From Ceratothoa steindachneri (lineage: Eukaryota; Arthropoda; Malacostraca; Isopoda; Cymothoidae), in the NCBI GenBank assembly GCA_963969495.1, contig OZ018333.1:87075756-87139755 (forward strand): a stretch of DNA of 64,000 nucleotides, given 5' to 3'. Positions within the stretch are counted from its first letter, which is position 1. Every line of letters begins with the position of its first letter. Below the pieces are notes generated by a model. The model was not told the DNA's origin. It ran no database searches and saw only the letters and a program-made list of their open reading frames with translations. Made by a program: the position numbers and the translations under genes. Below, one piece after another: positions 45,821-54,150 of this stretch.

Positions 45821-47539
45821 ATGGCTTCTGTGGAACAGGGCCTCCATGATGAGATTGTGAGACTGAGGCTGGAATTTAGGCAGAAAGAGGAGGAATGTAT
45901 GATGTTGAGGAAAGTGATTGATGGATTGAAGAGTGATGTGATGAGTATGGATGAGAAGACAGACAGGATGAGGAAAGAAATGGACGAGAGACAGAAGCAG
46001 GTCGACCAACGGATGAAGGACTTGTATGACATGATGAAGGGGTCAGGACCGGCCCCAGGACCCTCGACCTTGACCCCTGCTCCGACTGAAGGGGATAAGA
46101 CTAATGGGATCAATGGGAGTGTGTGCGAGTCTAGAGAGGATAGGGTGATTATGAGTGATAGGAAGGACGGAGAATGGAAGAGAGTTGAACGCAAGAGAAG
46201 AAGGAAGAGTGGTGCAAAGGGGAAGGATAGGAAGGTAAGAGGCAAGAGTGTGGACTCATTGTACTCGGATGAAGGAGAGAGTGATGGTATGATTGATATG
46301 AGTGAGAGTGAAGGCAGCTCACGTGAGAGTGAAGTGAGTGTGGGAAAGGATATTTTGATAAGGGAAGTGCCAAAGATAGATAGATTTAGGTTACATGGTG
46401 GGAAAAGTGTGGAAGAATTCTTCGGGGAATTTGAGCGATATTGTAAGCTCAAGTACCCGGAGAATAAGGGATACTGGATGAATGTTTTGGGGGAATGTGT
46501 GGAGGGAAAAGTATTGGAGTTTTTCCGCGTGATTACAAGTGTGGGGGAACCAAGGTACGATGTGGTGAAGAAGCGGATGATTGGACAGGTGAAACGAATG
46601 AAAGAGAGTGTGAAGTATAAAAGGGTAAATGAATTTGAGAAGGCTCGAATGGGGAAAAGTGAAAGTGTGAACATGTATGCACATAGGCTTGAGAGTATGG
46701 CAAGAAAGAGGTATGGTGATGATGATGTAAATGAATGTAAACCACTGATGAGGAAGTTTTTGGACACGATCCCGCGAAAGGTAAGTGAATGGCTGAGTGG
46801 AAAAAGAAAGGAGAGAATGAGACTGACAGGTGAACGGTTGATGTGGGAGGATGTGTTGGAGCTGTTGGAAATTGGACGATTTGATGATGAAAGCGATCTA
46901 GAAGAGGATGGATGGTACAGTGTGAATGTTGGGGGTAAGAAGCCCAGGAGCTTTCATCCACCCCAGCAGTATGTCAGCTACAGGGATGCCCTGAAGGCTG
47001 CACCAGCTGGAGTGATGTCGAACTTCCTGGGCCGGCAGAATGGATGGGTAAATGGAGAGTGGTCGAATGGGAGGGGACAGATGAATTTCACGCGTGGGAA
47101 CGGATATATGAGAGAGAAACCGAGGTATGTCCCAGCAAACGAGAGATCGAATGGTGGGAGAAAGATTGTGGAATGTCATCAGTGTGAAAGGAAAGGTCAT
47201 ATGTTGGCAGAATGTAGGTGGACGTCTGGTGCATGTTTTGGTTGTGTTAAGAAAGGGCATATGATAAAGGATTGCCAGGAAAGTGTGAAAGAGTGCTTTG
47301 AGTGTAAAGAAATAGGCCATTTGAAGAAAGATTGTCCAAGGTTGAATGGTGGAGCAACTGCTGGGGGGAGTGTGAAGTATGCTTGTGGTAATTGTGGAAA
47401 GGCTGGTCATTATGTGAGGATGTGTCGTGACCAGAGGAATGTATGTAGCTATTGTGCGATGGAAGGACATTCAAGTGAAAAGTGTTGGATTAGACTGAGA
47501 GCGCAAGGTGTGAATGGAAAGTCTGAAGCGGGAAACTGA
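45821..47539 (+). CDS. Gag polyprotein of the Ty3/gypsy element
   Basis: An intact 572-codon frame starting at ATG in the context AGGATGG. Residues 1-75 are a predicted coiled coil (heptad-like, EEECMMLRKVIDGLK). A charged basic/acidic region follows to about 180. Residues 185-350 resemble the retrotransposon capsid domain (KIDRFRLHGGKSVEEFFGEF). The C-terminus has five CCHC zinc knuckles beginning at 47,174, 47,234, 47,294, 47,384 and 47,444 (for example CHQCERKGHMLAEC and CSYCAMEGHSSEKC), where most gypsy Gags have one or two. The frame ends in TGA at 47,537, immediately after a slippery heptamer. It would package RNA and assemble particles. It is the only undamaged gene of the element. Confidence 0.92.
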   Translation: MASVEQGLHDEIVRLRLEFRQKEEECMMLRKVIDGLKSDVMSMDEKTDRMRKEMDERQKQVDQRMKDLYDMMKGSGPAPGPSTLTPAPTEGDKTNGINGSVCESREDRVIMSDRKDGEWKRVERKRRRKSGAKGKDRKVRGKSVDSLYSDEGESDGMIDMSESEGSSRESEVSVGKDILIREVPKIDRFRLHGGKSVEEFFGEFERYCKLKYPENKGYWMNVLGECVEGKVLEFFRVITSVGEPRYDVVKKRMIGQVKRMKESVKYKRVNEFEKARMGKSESVNMYAHRLESMARKRYGDDDVNECKPLMRKFLDTIPRKVSEWLSGKRKERMRLTGERLMWEDVLELLEIGRFDDESDLEEDGWYSVNVGGKKPRSFHPPQQYVSYRDALKAAPAGVMSNFLGRQNGWVNGEWSNGRGQMNFTRGNGYMREKPRYVPANERSNGGRKIVECHQCERKGHMLAECRWTSGACFGCVKKGHMIKDCQESVKECFECKEIGHLKKDCPRLNGGATAGGSVKYACGNCGKAGHYVRMCRDQRNVCSYCAMEGHSSEKCWIRLRAQGVNGKSEAGN

Positions 47540-48489
47540 ATTGTAAGAGGGTACCTGGTGAAGTATCCTCTGGGTGCATGAGTGTGAGTAATGTGTTGGT
47601 AAGTCTGTCTAGTGTGAAAGTGCTGTCTGGTAGGAAGTATGAGTGTCGGAATGTGAAGGTGGAATTGAATGGAATTGAGTGTTTGGCTTTAATAGATTCT
47701 GGATGCAAGGCGAGCTTGGTGTATAAAGATGTGTATGACAAGGTTAGCGAGAAAGCCCTCCTGTCTGAGTGCAAGGGTAGTTTGGTAGGTATTGGTAATA
47801 GGAGAGTGCCTGTGATTGGAATGATAAGGTCAGCTGTTCAAATGCATGGTATGATGATGAATGAATGTGAATTTTCTGTGATTGATAAGGTGAGTAGTGA
47901 GTATGGTGTGATTTTGGGCTATGATTTTATCAAAATGAATCGTATGGTTGTGCATCCTGCGAGTGATCAGATTGAGAGAAAGATTGGTAAAAATGGGGTG
48001 TATAAGTTGTATGTAGGGAAAGATGGTAGCGTTTTGAGGAGTGTGTTTACTGGTATTGAGGTGACTGCTATGGAGAATGTAAGGCTTGTGAAGGGTGAAA
48101 GGGTGTCTGTTAGAGTGAGTTGGAGTAAGGATGTTAGTTTGAATGTGGGTGAGAACACTGTGATATTAGATGGAAAGGATGCGTGTTATAAGGTAAGGCG
48201 TGTTGCTTGTGTGTTTGATGGCTTGATGAGAATGAATGATCCTTTTGTATGTGTGCAGGCGGACCCCAGTGTGAAAGGGCAGGTGAGGGCAATCCAAGTC
48301 GGAGATGTACTGGGTCACGTCTCCACTGTCAATGAGGTAGGTATGGATGATAGTACGGATGTTAGGGTGAATGTTGCAGGTGAAAAGACGTGTGAATGGA
48401 TGTATAATGAGGTGAAGGACATGGTGAAATTGGATGGATGTTTGACTGAGTATGAAAGGGAGGATGTGTATCGAATGATATTTGAATGA
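47527..48489 (+). CDS. Pol segment 1: aspartic protease (PR1)
   Basis: The first part of the pol frame, reached by -1 frameshift. Around 47,650-47,910 is a retropepsin: ECLALIDSGCKASLV with the catalytic D-S-G at 47,695-47,703, and the second hallmark YGVILGYDF near 47,907. The function is polyprotein cleavage. A linker of about 170 residues leads toward RT, ending at the TGA stop at 48,487-48,489. The same frame is open again beyond it. An ATG at 47,578 exists, but frameshifting makes it unnecessary. Confidence 0.85.
   Translation, partial: SGKLNCKRVPGEVSSGCMSVSNVLVSLSSVKVLSGRKYECRNVKVELNGIECLALIDSGCKASLVYKDVYDKVSEKALLSECKGSLVGIGNRRVPVIGMIRSAVQMHGMMMNECEFSVIDKVSSEYGVILGYDFIKMNRMVVHPASDQIERKIGKNGVYKLYVGKDGSVLRSVFTGIEVTAMENVRLVKGERVSVRVSWSKDVSLNVGENTVILDGKDACYKVRRVACVFDGLMRMNDPFVCVQADPSVKGQVRAIQVGDVLGHVSTVNEVGMDDSTDVRVNVAGEKTCEWMYNEVKDMVKLDGCLTEYEREDVYRMIFE
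47530..47571 (+). promoter_or_regulatory. -1 ribosomal frameshift signal between gag and pol
   Basis: GGGAAAC at 47,530-47,536 sits in the exact X-XXY-YYZ phase of the gag frame (codons GCG GGA AAC TGA), directly before the gag stop. After a 9-base spacer comes a 9-bp stem (AGAGGGTAC, 47,546-47,554, with GTATCCTCT, 47,563-47,571, one G-U pair) closed by an 8-base loop. Slipping back one base enters the pol frame, which is open from 47,527. Heptamer, spacing and stem all agree with the established retroviral mechanism. Confidence 0.85.
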
Positions 48490-49866
48490 AAGGGAGCCCT
48501 CAGTAAGGGTGATCTGGATTTCGGGGTTGCAAAGCTCCCGGAATTCAAGATTGTCCTGAAGGAGGACTCCCCAATCTATCAGCGGCCGAGGCATTTCCCA
48601 CGTCCGGTTGCTGAAGAGATTGAGGAGCAGTGTTTGGAATTGGAGCAATTGGGGGTGATTGAGGAGAGTGAGAGTGCATGGAATAGTCCAATTGTGCCTG
48701 TACGTAAGCCGGATTGAAGCTTGCGTCTGTGTGTGAATTATCGAAAGGTGAATGAAAGGACTGTGAAAGAAAGGTTTCCGATGTGTGTGGTATCTGAGTG
48801 TGTATATAGTATGCATGGGATAGAGTGGTTTACGAAGCTGGATCTGGTACGGGGGTATTACCAGATGCCTATTGCTGAGGAGAGCCGGCCGGTAACTGCC
48901 TTCTCTTCCACAAAGAAGCATTACCAGTTCCGGAACCTCAGCTTCGGGTTGGCTAATGCTCCCGGAGCCATCCAGCGGGCAATGAATGTTGTGTTGAGTA
49001 AGTTTGCGAGTAAGAATGTGATTGCATTTATAGATGATATTTTGATTATGACTGAGACTTTTGAGGAGCATATGAGATTGGTGAATGATGTGTTGAGAAC
49101 ATTGGAGAGTGTTGGTGTGAAGGTGAAAGTAGCGAAGTGTGAATGGTTTGCGAAAGAAGTGGAATTCCTTGGGCATATGGTGAGTGAGAATGGGTTGCGA
49201 AAATCCCCGAAGTATGTTGAGAAGGTGCGAATGTTTCCTAAACCGGTGACTGTGAAGCAACTGAAGTCGTTTTTTGGTTTGATTGAGTTCCAGCGAAAAT
49301 TTATACGTGATTGTTCTGGTGTGAGTAAGCCTCTGACTGAGTGGATGGGCAAGAAAGGTAGTACGGTTGTCAAGTGGAATGATAAGATGAATGAGGCGTA
49401 TGAGAGACTGAAGGAGGCAGCGGCTGAAGATGTTGAATTAGCTTACCCAGATTATAGTGTAAATGCTAAAATGCTTGAATTGTATACAGATGCGAGTGGG
49501 TATTGTATGGGAGGTTTTCTGATGCAAGAGCAGCGTTTGAATGGAGAGAATGTCAGGCGAATAATTGGGTATGTATCCAAGGCTATGAATGTTGCAGAAC
49601 GAAAGTATTCGATTGTGGAACGAGAGTTGGCTGCGATAAGATATTGTTTGAAAGTGTTGCGTCCGTTTTTGTATGGTGTGAGGTTTGTGATAAAAACAGA
49701 TCATCAACCTCTTGTGTATCTGCAGCGTATTAAGTGGGCTGATAGTAGGATTGCAAGGACTTTGGAAGATTTGAGTGACTCTGACTATGTGATTGAGTAT
49801 GTGCCTGGTGAGCGGAATGGAGTGGCTGATTTGATGTCAAGGTATCCTGGTACGAATGATGAAAAT
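48490..49866 (+). pseudogene. Pol segment 2: reverse transcriptase and RNase H
   Basis: Continues the pol frame. The RT entry region (ending NSPIVPVRKPD) is followed by an in-frame TGA at 48,715-48,717, then SLRLCVNYRKVNE. Motif A FTKLDLVRGYYQMPI has its aspartate at 48,841. Then come FSSTKKHYQFRNLSFGLANA, motif C AFIDDILIM (aspartates at 49,033-49,038) and the connection CEWFAKEVEFLGHMVSENG. RNase H has YTDASG (aspartate 49,489), VERELAA, KTDHQPL (49,699) and the terminal VADLMSRYP. All catalytic residues are kept. The stop upstream of motif A means the enzyme is not made in full without read-through. Confidence 0.88.
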
Positions 49867-49926
49867 GTGTGTGGAGTGAGTGATCCTGAGTATTTGCCGA
49901 AAGGGATTATGAATGGAAAAGAGAGT

Positions 49927-50310
49927 AAGGGTGGGGGCGATTCCTTGTTTGAGAGTGTATGGAATGGTTTGCAAGATTTGAAGAGTGATAGAGTAGATGT
50001 GAGAGTGCCCGATAGTGTGGATGATTTAAGGAAGGAGGTAATGAATGAAGTGTGTAGGAAGCCTGAAAGCATTGGTATGGCAAAGGTGCGGAACTTCATG
50101 AAAAAATTGAGAGCGATGTGTATGCAAGGGGTCCCGCTATTTCAAGAAGTGTTGATTGTAGTGAGTCGTTTGTATGGAGTGATTGTCTATGTGCACTTTG
50201 GTGGTGAGAGGCCGATTGTGTACTAGGATGAGAAGATGAAGGGTTTGAATCCTAATGTGGTACATCTGCAATGCTTGAGCAGTGTGCACTACAATTGGGT
50301 GATTGAAAAG
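49927..50310 (+). pseudogene. Pol segment 3: OTU-like domain
   Basis: Between RNase H and the second protease is a stretch of about 125 residues that resembles an OTU-type cysteine protease fold. It starts GGGDSLFESVWNGL (compare the OTU pattern D-G-N-C-L-F), continues DDLRKEVMNEV, then GVPLFQEVLIVVSRLYGVIV, and ends VVHLQCLSSVHYNWV, where OTU domains have their catalytic histidine before a tyrosine. The usual cysteine is serine here, so catalysis is doubtful even if the fold is right. A TAG stop at 50,224-50,226 lies inside it. The call rests on motif order only. Confidence 0.45.
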
Positions 50311-50439
50311 TGTTCGTATATAAGAGAGAAGAATGATTGTCTGGATGAAGATGAGCGTCGTGTGGTGAGTGATGATATGGGAGTTAATGACAGTGTGGAT
50401 ATCAGTGCTGATGTTGGTGTGCTTGTTCCTTCTGTGTAT

Positions 50440-50790
50440 TGCGAACATGGGGGACCTGATATGATGGAAGCGAGAGTGAAAGTTGGTGAAAGGTTTTTCT
50501 GTGGTTTGATTGATACTGGAGCGCAACTGTCTTTAGTGAATGAGAATATTCTGAGTAAGTATGAACAGTTTAGATGTTGCGAGCATAAACCTGTGAAGTT
50601 ACGGATAAGTGGATTAGGGAATGGCATGATAGTGGCATGGGAACAGGTTAGTCTGAAAGTGAGTTTGGGTAATGGTGTGAATGTGAAGCATGACTTTGTG
50701 ATTCTGAAAGATGAGCAAATGCCGTGTTGTTTCTTGCTTGGTGTAGACTTTTGGAGATTGAATGATTTGTCTTTGGATGCTGATAAGGAT
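50440..50790 (+). CDS. Pol segment 4: second aspartic protease (PR2)
   Basis: A second retropepsin-like domain lies in the same frame, about 2.8 kb downstream of PR1. RFFCGLIDTGAQLSLVN carries a full D-T-G triad at 50,512-50,520. KLRISGLGNGMIVAWEQVSL could supply the flap and inner strands, and PCCFLLGVDFWRLND provides the hydrophobic-hydrophobic-glycine element. The spacing between the two hallmarks, about 75 residues, suits a retropepsin. PR1 and PR2 share the pattern but are not near-copies, so a recent tandem duplication is unlikely. Possible roles are cleavage between RNase H and integrase, or dimerisation with PR1. Confidence 0.75.
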
Positions 50791-52080
50791 CGTGTTATGA
50801 AAGGTGAATGTGAGGTGATGAAGTTGAATGAGTGTGCGAAGAATGTTGTCAAATTTTGTGGCATGATTGAGTTGGTCATGGATGATGAGAATGAGATTTT
50901 AAGTGATGATGATATTCTAGAGATGCAAGAGATGTGTCCTTTTGTTAGTGAGTTGAAGAAGTGTGTAATAATGCGTGTTGATTTGAATGAATGGCCAGAG
51001 TGTTTAAGTGATTTTAAAAGGTATGCTAAGGATTTTGTTGTTTGTATGGATGTTGTATATTTTGTGAGGCATGTGAAGGGTGGTGATGATATGTATGTAC
51101 CTGTGATGTCCTTAGTTGGTATGATTGGTCTGGTGAAGGTTGTGTATGATAATTATGGGCATATGGGTAAGTTTAAGCTGTGGGAGTGTATGAAGGAACG
51201 TTTGTTCTATCCATTTCTGAGAACTTTTGTGAATGATGTTGCAACTACGTGTGAAAAGTGTCAGAAGCGAAAGGTGCAAGGTGTGCAAGTGAAACCACCG
51301 ATGTTGAAAGTTGATGCGAAAGAACCATTTGAATTAGTAGTGATTGATTGTGTGTCTTTGCCGCGTACGAGTGCTGGGAATGTTGGTATGGTTGTGATGG
51401 TTGATCATAAAAGTAAGTTTGTGTATGCAGCGCCTGTGAGAGATAAAAGGAGTCTGACTGTTGCACGTGTGGTTGAGCAGTTGTTTTTTCCTATGTGTGT
51501 ATGGAAGCTTAGAAGATGTCTGAGTGATAATGGGCCTGAATTTGTAGGAGAAGTGTTTGAGCAAATGTTGAGAGAGAATGGTGTGGAGCATGTGAGAACA
51601 ACTCCGTATGTACCGTCTTCAAATGGATTGGCTGAACGTGCTATAAGAACCTTGTGTGAGATGTTGAGAATGATGAGTATGACAGTGAATGACTGGGATG
51701 TATGTCTGGGGTGAGTGTTGTGGGCGTATAATTCAACTGTGCATAGCGCAACTGGAATGTCCCCATGTCAGTTTGTGATGAATTTTGAAAGGCGAGTGAA
51801 AGATAGGCTTCGTTTGAGTGAAAGTGAGCAGAGTGTATGGCGTGAGGCACATGAAAGGTTCCGTTCATTTGAATTAGGTGCAAAAGTATTGAAGGTGAAA
51901 GAAGTAAAGGGTAGGTTGAATGTGTCAAAGATGAGTGAGAAGTTTGATGGACCTTATAGAGTTGTGAGAGTTTGGGAAAATGGGGTGACATATGTTTTGG
52001 AGAGTTTGAATGACGGTATGACTGAGAGAGTGCGGGCTTATCAGAGTCAGTTAAGGAGATGGAGAGAACCTCCTGACTAC
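50791..52080 (+). pseudogene. Pol segment 5: integrase
   Basis: The N-terminal zinc domain appears as YDNYGHMGKFKLWE with CEKCQKRK (51,145-51,270). A tyrosine stands where the first histidine of HHCC would be expected. The catalytic core has D at 51,346 (ELVVIDC), D at 51,526 (LSDNGPEF) and E at 51,634 (LAERAIRTL), with 35 residues between the last two (DD35E). A TGA at 51,712-51,714 follows, then VLWAYNSTVHSATGMSP. The GPY-type C-terminal motif SEKFDGPYRVVRVW lies at about 51,935-51,980. It would insert the cDNA into the genome. The stop separates core from C-terminal domain. Confidence 0.85.
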
Positions 52081-52875
52081 CTGATGAGTCATCCAGTGTA
52101 TGAACTGTGTAGAGAGAGAGGTAAAGTGCATGATGATGAGATTGAATGGGATAGTATGGATCTGTCTGGGAAAGAGCTAGTCTTAGTCTCAAGGAGTAGA
52201 AAGCATACAAAGAAGAGTGAAAGGAAGAATGCGAGTATGAATGAAAGTAAGTCTGAGCAGAGTGTTTCTGGTATGGGGGATCTTGAAAGGGAGATTGAGT
52301 TTTTGCGTAAACAGGTGAGTGATTTGGCTGGTATAAGTAGAGGCGTGAGTGAGCTGCCTGTGCCTGATTTTTCTGGTTTTGGGAACAGTATGAATGATAG
52401 TGTGTTTGGGCAGAATGAACCTAGTGTGGCTGATTTTTCGGGTTTTACGAATGGTAACAGTAGGGGCGAATTTGATGTAGTGAACGATGAAGGGGCTGAT
52501 TTTTCAGGTTTCTGGTGGGAACCAGTCGAAGGGGTTTCTGGTATGCCTGTTGAGAATACGGGGGATGTGACTGACCTGTCTGTTTCGCAAGAGTGTACCT
52601 TGAGTTGGATGAGAGCTGTGAGTGAGGAGCTGATGAATGGGGGTATGAAGAGTGAAGGTTCTGAACGGAAGAGTATGAAAGAATTCTGTCGTGAGATGGG
52701 AGAACTGGTAATGAGGGCTAAGAGTATGGTTGACGAGATGATTAATAGTGATGATGAGACTGACAGGAAGACTGATGAACAACCCCGACTGATTGCTACG
52801 CGTAGCCAGGGACCAGTAGACGAGTGTGAATGGGTGCAAAAGGATGTGATTGAGTATAAAAGGTACTGTGAGTAA
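52081..52875 (+). CDS. Pol C-terminal extension with DFSGF repeats
   Basis: About 265 residues continue beyond the integrase GPY region to the TAA at 52,873. The part is acidic and serine-rich, has a short coiled-coil-like stretch (LEREIEFLRKQVSDL) and three DFSGF motifs at 52,366, 52,432 and 52,498, exactly 22 residues apart. No membrane segment or signal peptide is visible, so it is not an envelope-like protein. The role is unknown. It could be a protein-binding or targeting tail. Confidence 0.65.
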   Translation: MMSHPVYELCRERGKVHDDEIEWDSMDLSGKELVLVSRSRKHTKKSERKNASMNESKSEQSVSGMGDLEREIEFLRKQVSDLAGISRGVSELPVPDFSGFGNSMNDSVFGQNEPSVADFSGFTNGNSRGEFDVVNDEGADFSGFWWEPVEGVSGMPVENTGDVTDLSVSQECTLSWMRAVSEELMNGGMKSEGSERKSMKEFCREMGELVMRAKSMVDEMINSDDETDRKTDEQPRLIATRSQGPVDECEWVQKDVIEYKRYCE

Positions 52876-52916
52876 GGATTGAGAGTGTATTGTGAGTGAC
52901 TGTGGTCGAATGGCTT

Positions 52917-52929
52917 AAGGAAGGAGGGG
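52917..52929 (+). promoter_or_regulatory. Polypurine tract
   Basis: AAGGAAGGAGGGG, all purine, ends directly at the first base of the 3' LTR, as needed to prime plus-strand DNA synthesis. Confidence 0.85.
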
Positions 52930-53719
52930 TGTGGTGGAGCGAATGTGAGTGTGTGAAGGGGCCATTCTCCCACCCTTTTTCCCAATACACTCGCCCTCCT
53001 TCTGTAAGAATGTGTGTGTGAGTGGGAATGGGTTTTTTATTATATTTTCTTTTGTACATATGTATTTGATTTCATCTTGTATGAATAAGGTTATTTAACA
53101 TCTCATGTTTTTTTTTATTAGCTACTAAATGTTAAAGATTTTATGAGACAGCGTTCAAGTACCAGAATAAAAAAAAGAACAAAACAAACAAAAACATTGC
53201 CTGCATTTTGCAAGAGCGACTCTAACGAAAATATTTTGGAGATATTTAAAGAAGATATAAGAAGTCTTCTAATAGTACTTGACTGGATCTTAAAGAAAAC
53301 TGAGCTCCGAGGTGGCAGGCACCATAAGCCCCGCACACCCAATTTTGTCACAAGAGTGACTGCCGACAAGATTTTCCCCCGGGGAGGCCGGCAAATCGTA
53401 AACCGTGGTACCACGTAAGAAAACCCCTCTTTTTGTTGTCTCTTGTTTTGGTTGTCCCCTTTTGTATATGCTGACTCTTAGTATTAATATATATTTTTTT
53501 TGATTGATTGAGTTCCAAGATAGGATTGTTTTAGTATATATATAAATAGGCTCATTGGGTGTATATTTACCCATATTTTTTGTAAATATTGTATTTTTTT
53601 TGTTAGTAAAGGACTGTACATACAATCCGCTTCATTCTCCTTCGATTTCTCACGTCCGGATTAGTGTAGGAAGCGGGTTGGATCGATTGGGGTTAGTCTA
53701 AATTTTTCAGCCCGCTACA
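52930..53719 (+). repeat. 3' LTR
   Basis: 790 bases, with the same ends and internal exon-like frame (53,143-53,418) as the 5' LTR. Differences seen: T to C in the pyrimidine run near 52,980, G to T in CTTCxGTAAG, G to C in CATxTTGTATG, one extra T, and three changes near the end (CCGCTTCATTCTCC; TCAGCCC). Confidence 0.95.
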
Positions 53720-53774
53720 GGGTAAACTTGAAGATCTGCATCGCATGCTCGCCTATGCTATTTCCCGGTCCTGG

Positions 53775-53940
53775 CGCATAATATTTTGTCCATGTTCAAA
53801 TATGTTTCACCTTTTTTAGTAAATTCAAGGTGACTGCTCATAGGGGAGATATCACTGCGGGGAACCCCCTACGATGATCCTGAGCTTCAATCAATTGAGA
53901 GGGTCTGGGGGGCACAACCCCCAGTATCTACTCATATACT
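53775..53940. repeat. Dispersed repeat R, copy 3
   Basis: Third copy of the repeat at 42,145 and 43,162, shorter, just right of the LTR element: TTTTGTCCATGTTC, CCTACGATGATCCTGAG, TTCAATCAATTGAGAGGG and GGGGGGCACAACCCCCAG. Confidence 0.6.
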
Positions 53941-53952
53941 AAACTTTTTTTC

Positions 53953-54090
53953 ATTTTTGACGGCAATAGCCTAAATAAGGTGGCGCCATTGTCTTTGTTA
54001 TTTTGATAAACGTGCGATCGGCTCTGCACATTTATCCAACTAATAAATACGATAGCGCCACCTACTTTAGGCTATTTCCGCCCAAAATTA
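53953..54090. repeat. Long imperfect palindrome
   Basis: Left arm ATAGCCTAAATAAGGTGGCGC (53,967-53,986) pairs with the reverse complement of GCGCCACCTACTTTAGGCTAT (54,055-54,075). Flanking bases extend the arms to about 35. The loop is about 65 bases. It could be a fold-back element or part of the transposon outlined by the inverted repeat at 44,433/54,151. Confidence 0.6.
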
Positions 54091-54150
54091 TCATTTTTAG
54101 TTACTTTTGAAATGAGGGGCTTCGCCTTATGACGTCTGACACCTAAATCA

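Larger units (their letters stand above)
44896..53719 (+). mobile_element. Ty3/gypsy LTR retrotransposon (8.8 kb)
   Basis: A complete structure: TG...CA LTRs (44,896-45,684 and 52,930-53,719), primer site, gag, pol and polypurine tract, with the 4-base target duplication GGGT (44,892-44,895 and 53,720-53,723). The LTRs differ by six substitutions and one indel that I can count, under 1%, so insertion was recent. Pol order protease-RT-RNase H-integrase and the integrase GPY motif place it in Ty3/gypsy. Extra modules between RNase H and integrase set it apart. Four in-frame stops in pol imply that this copy cannot move alone. The coding strand is strikingly poor in C. Confidence 0.95.

Noticed and set aside
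45808..46767. Long antisense open frame over gag (319 codons), with similar ones at 49,260-48,166 and 52,985-52,089
   Set aside because: They follow from the C-poor sense strand, which makes antisense stops rare; composition is low-complexity Ser/His/Pro/Leu and no domain is visible.
52081..52875. Envelope-like gene after integrase
   Set aside because: No signal peptide or membrane segment, and it is in frame with integrase without a separate start.
53143..53418. Separate small gene right of pol
   Set aside because: It is the 3' LTR copy of the exon-like frame at 45,108-45,383, so not a separate gene.
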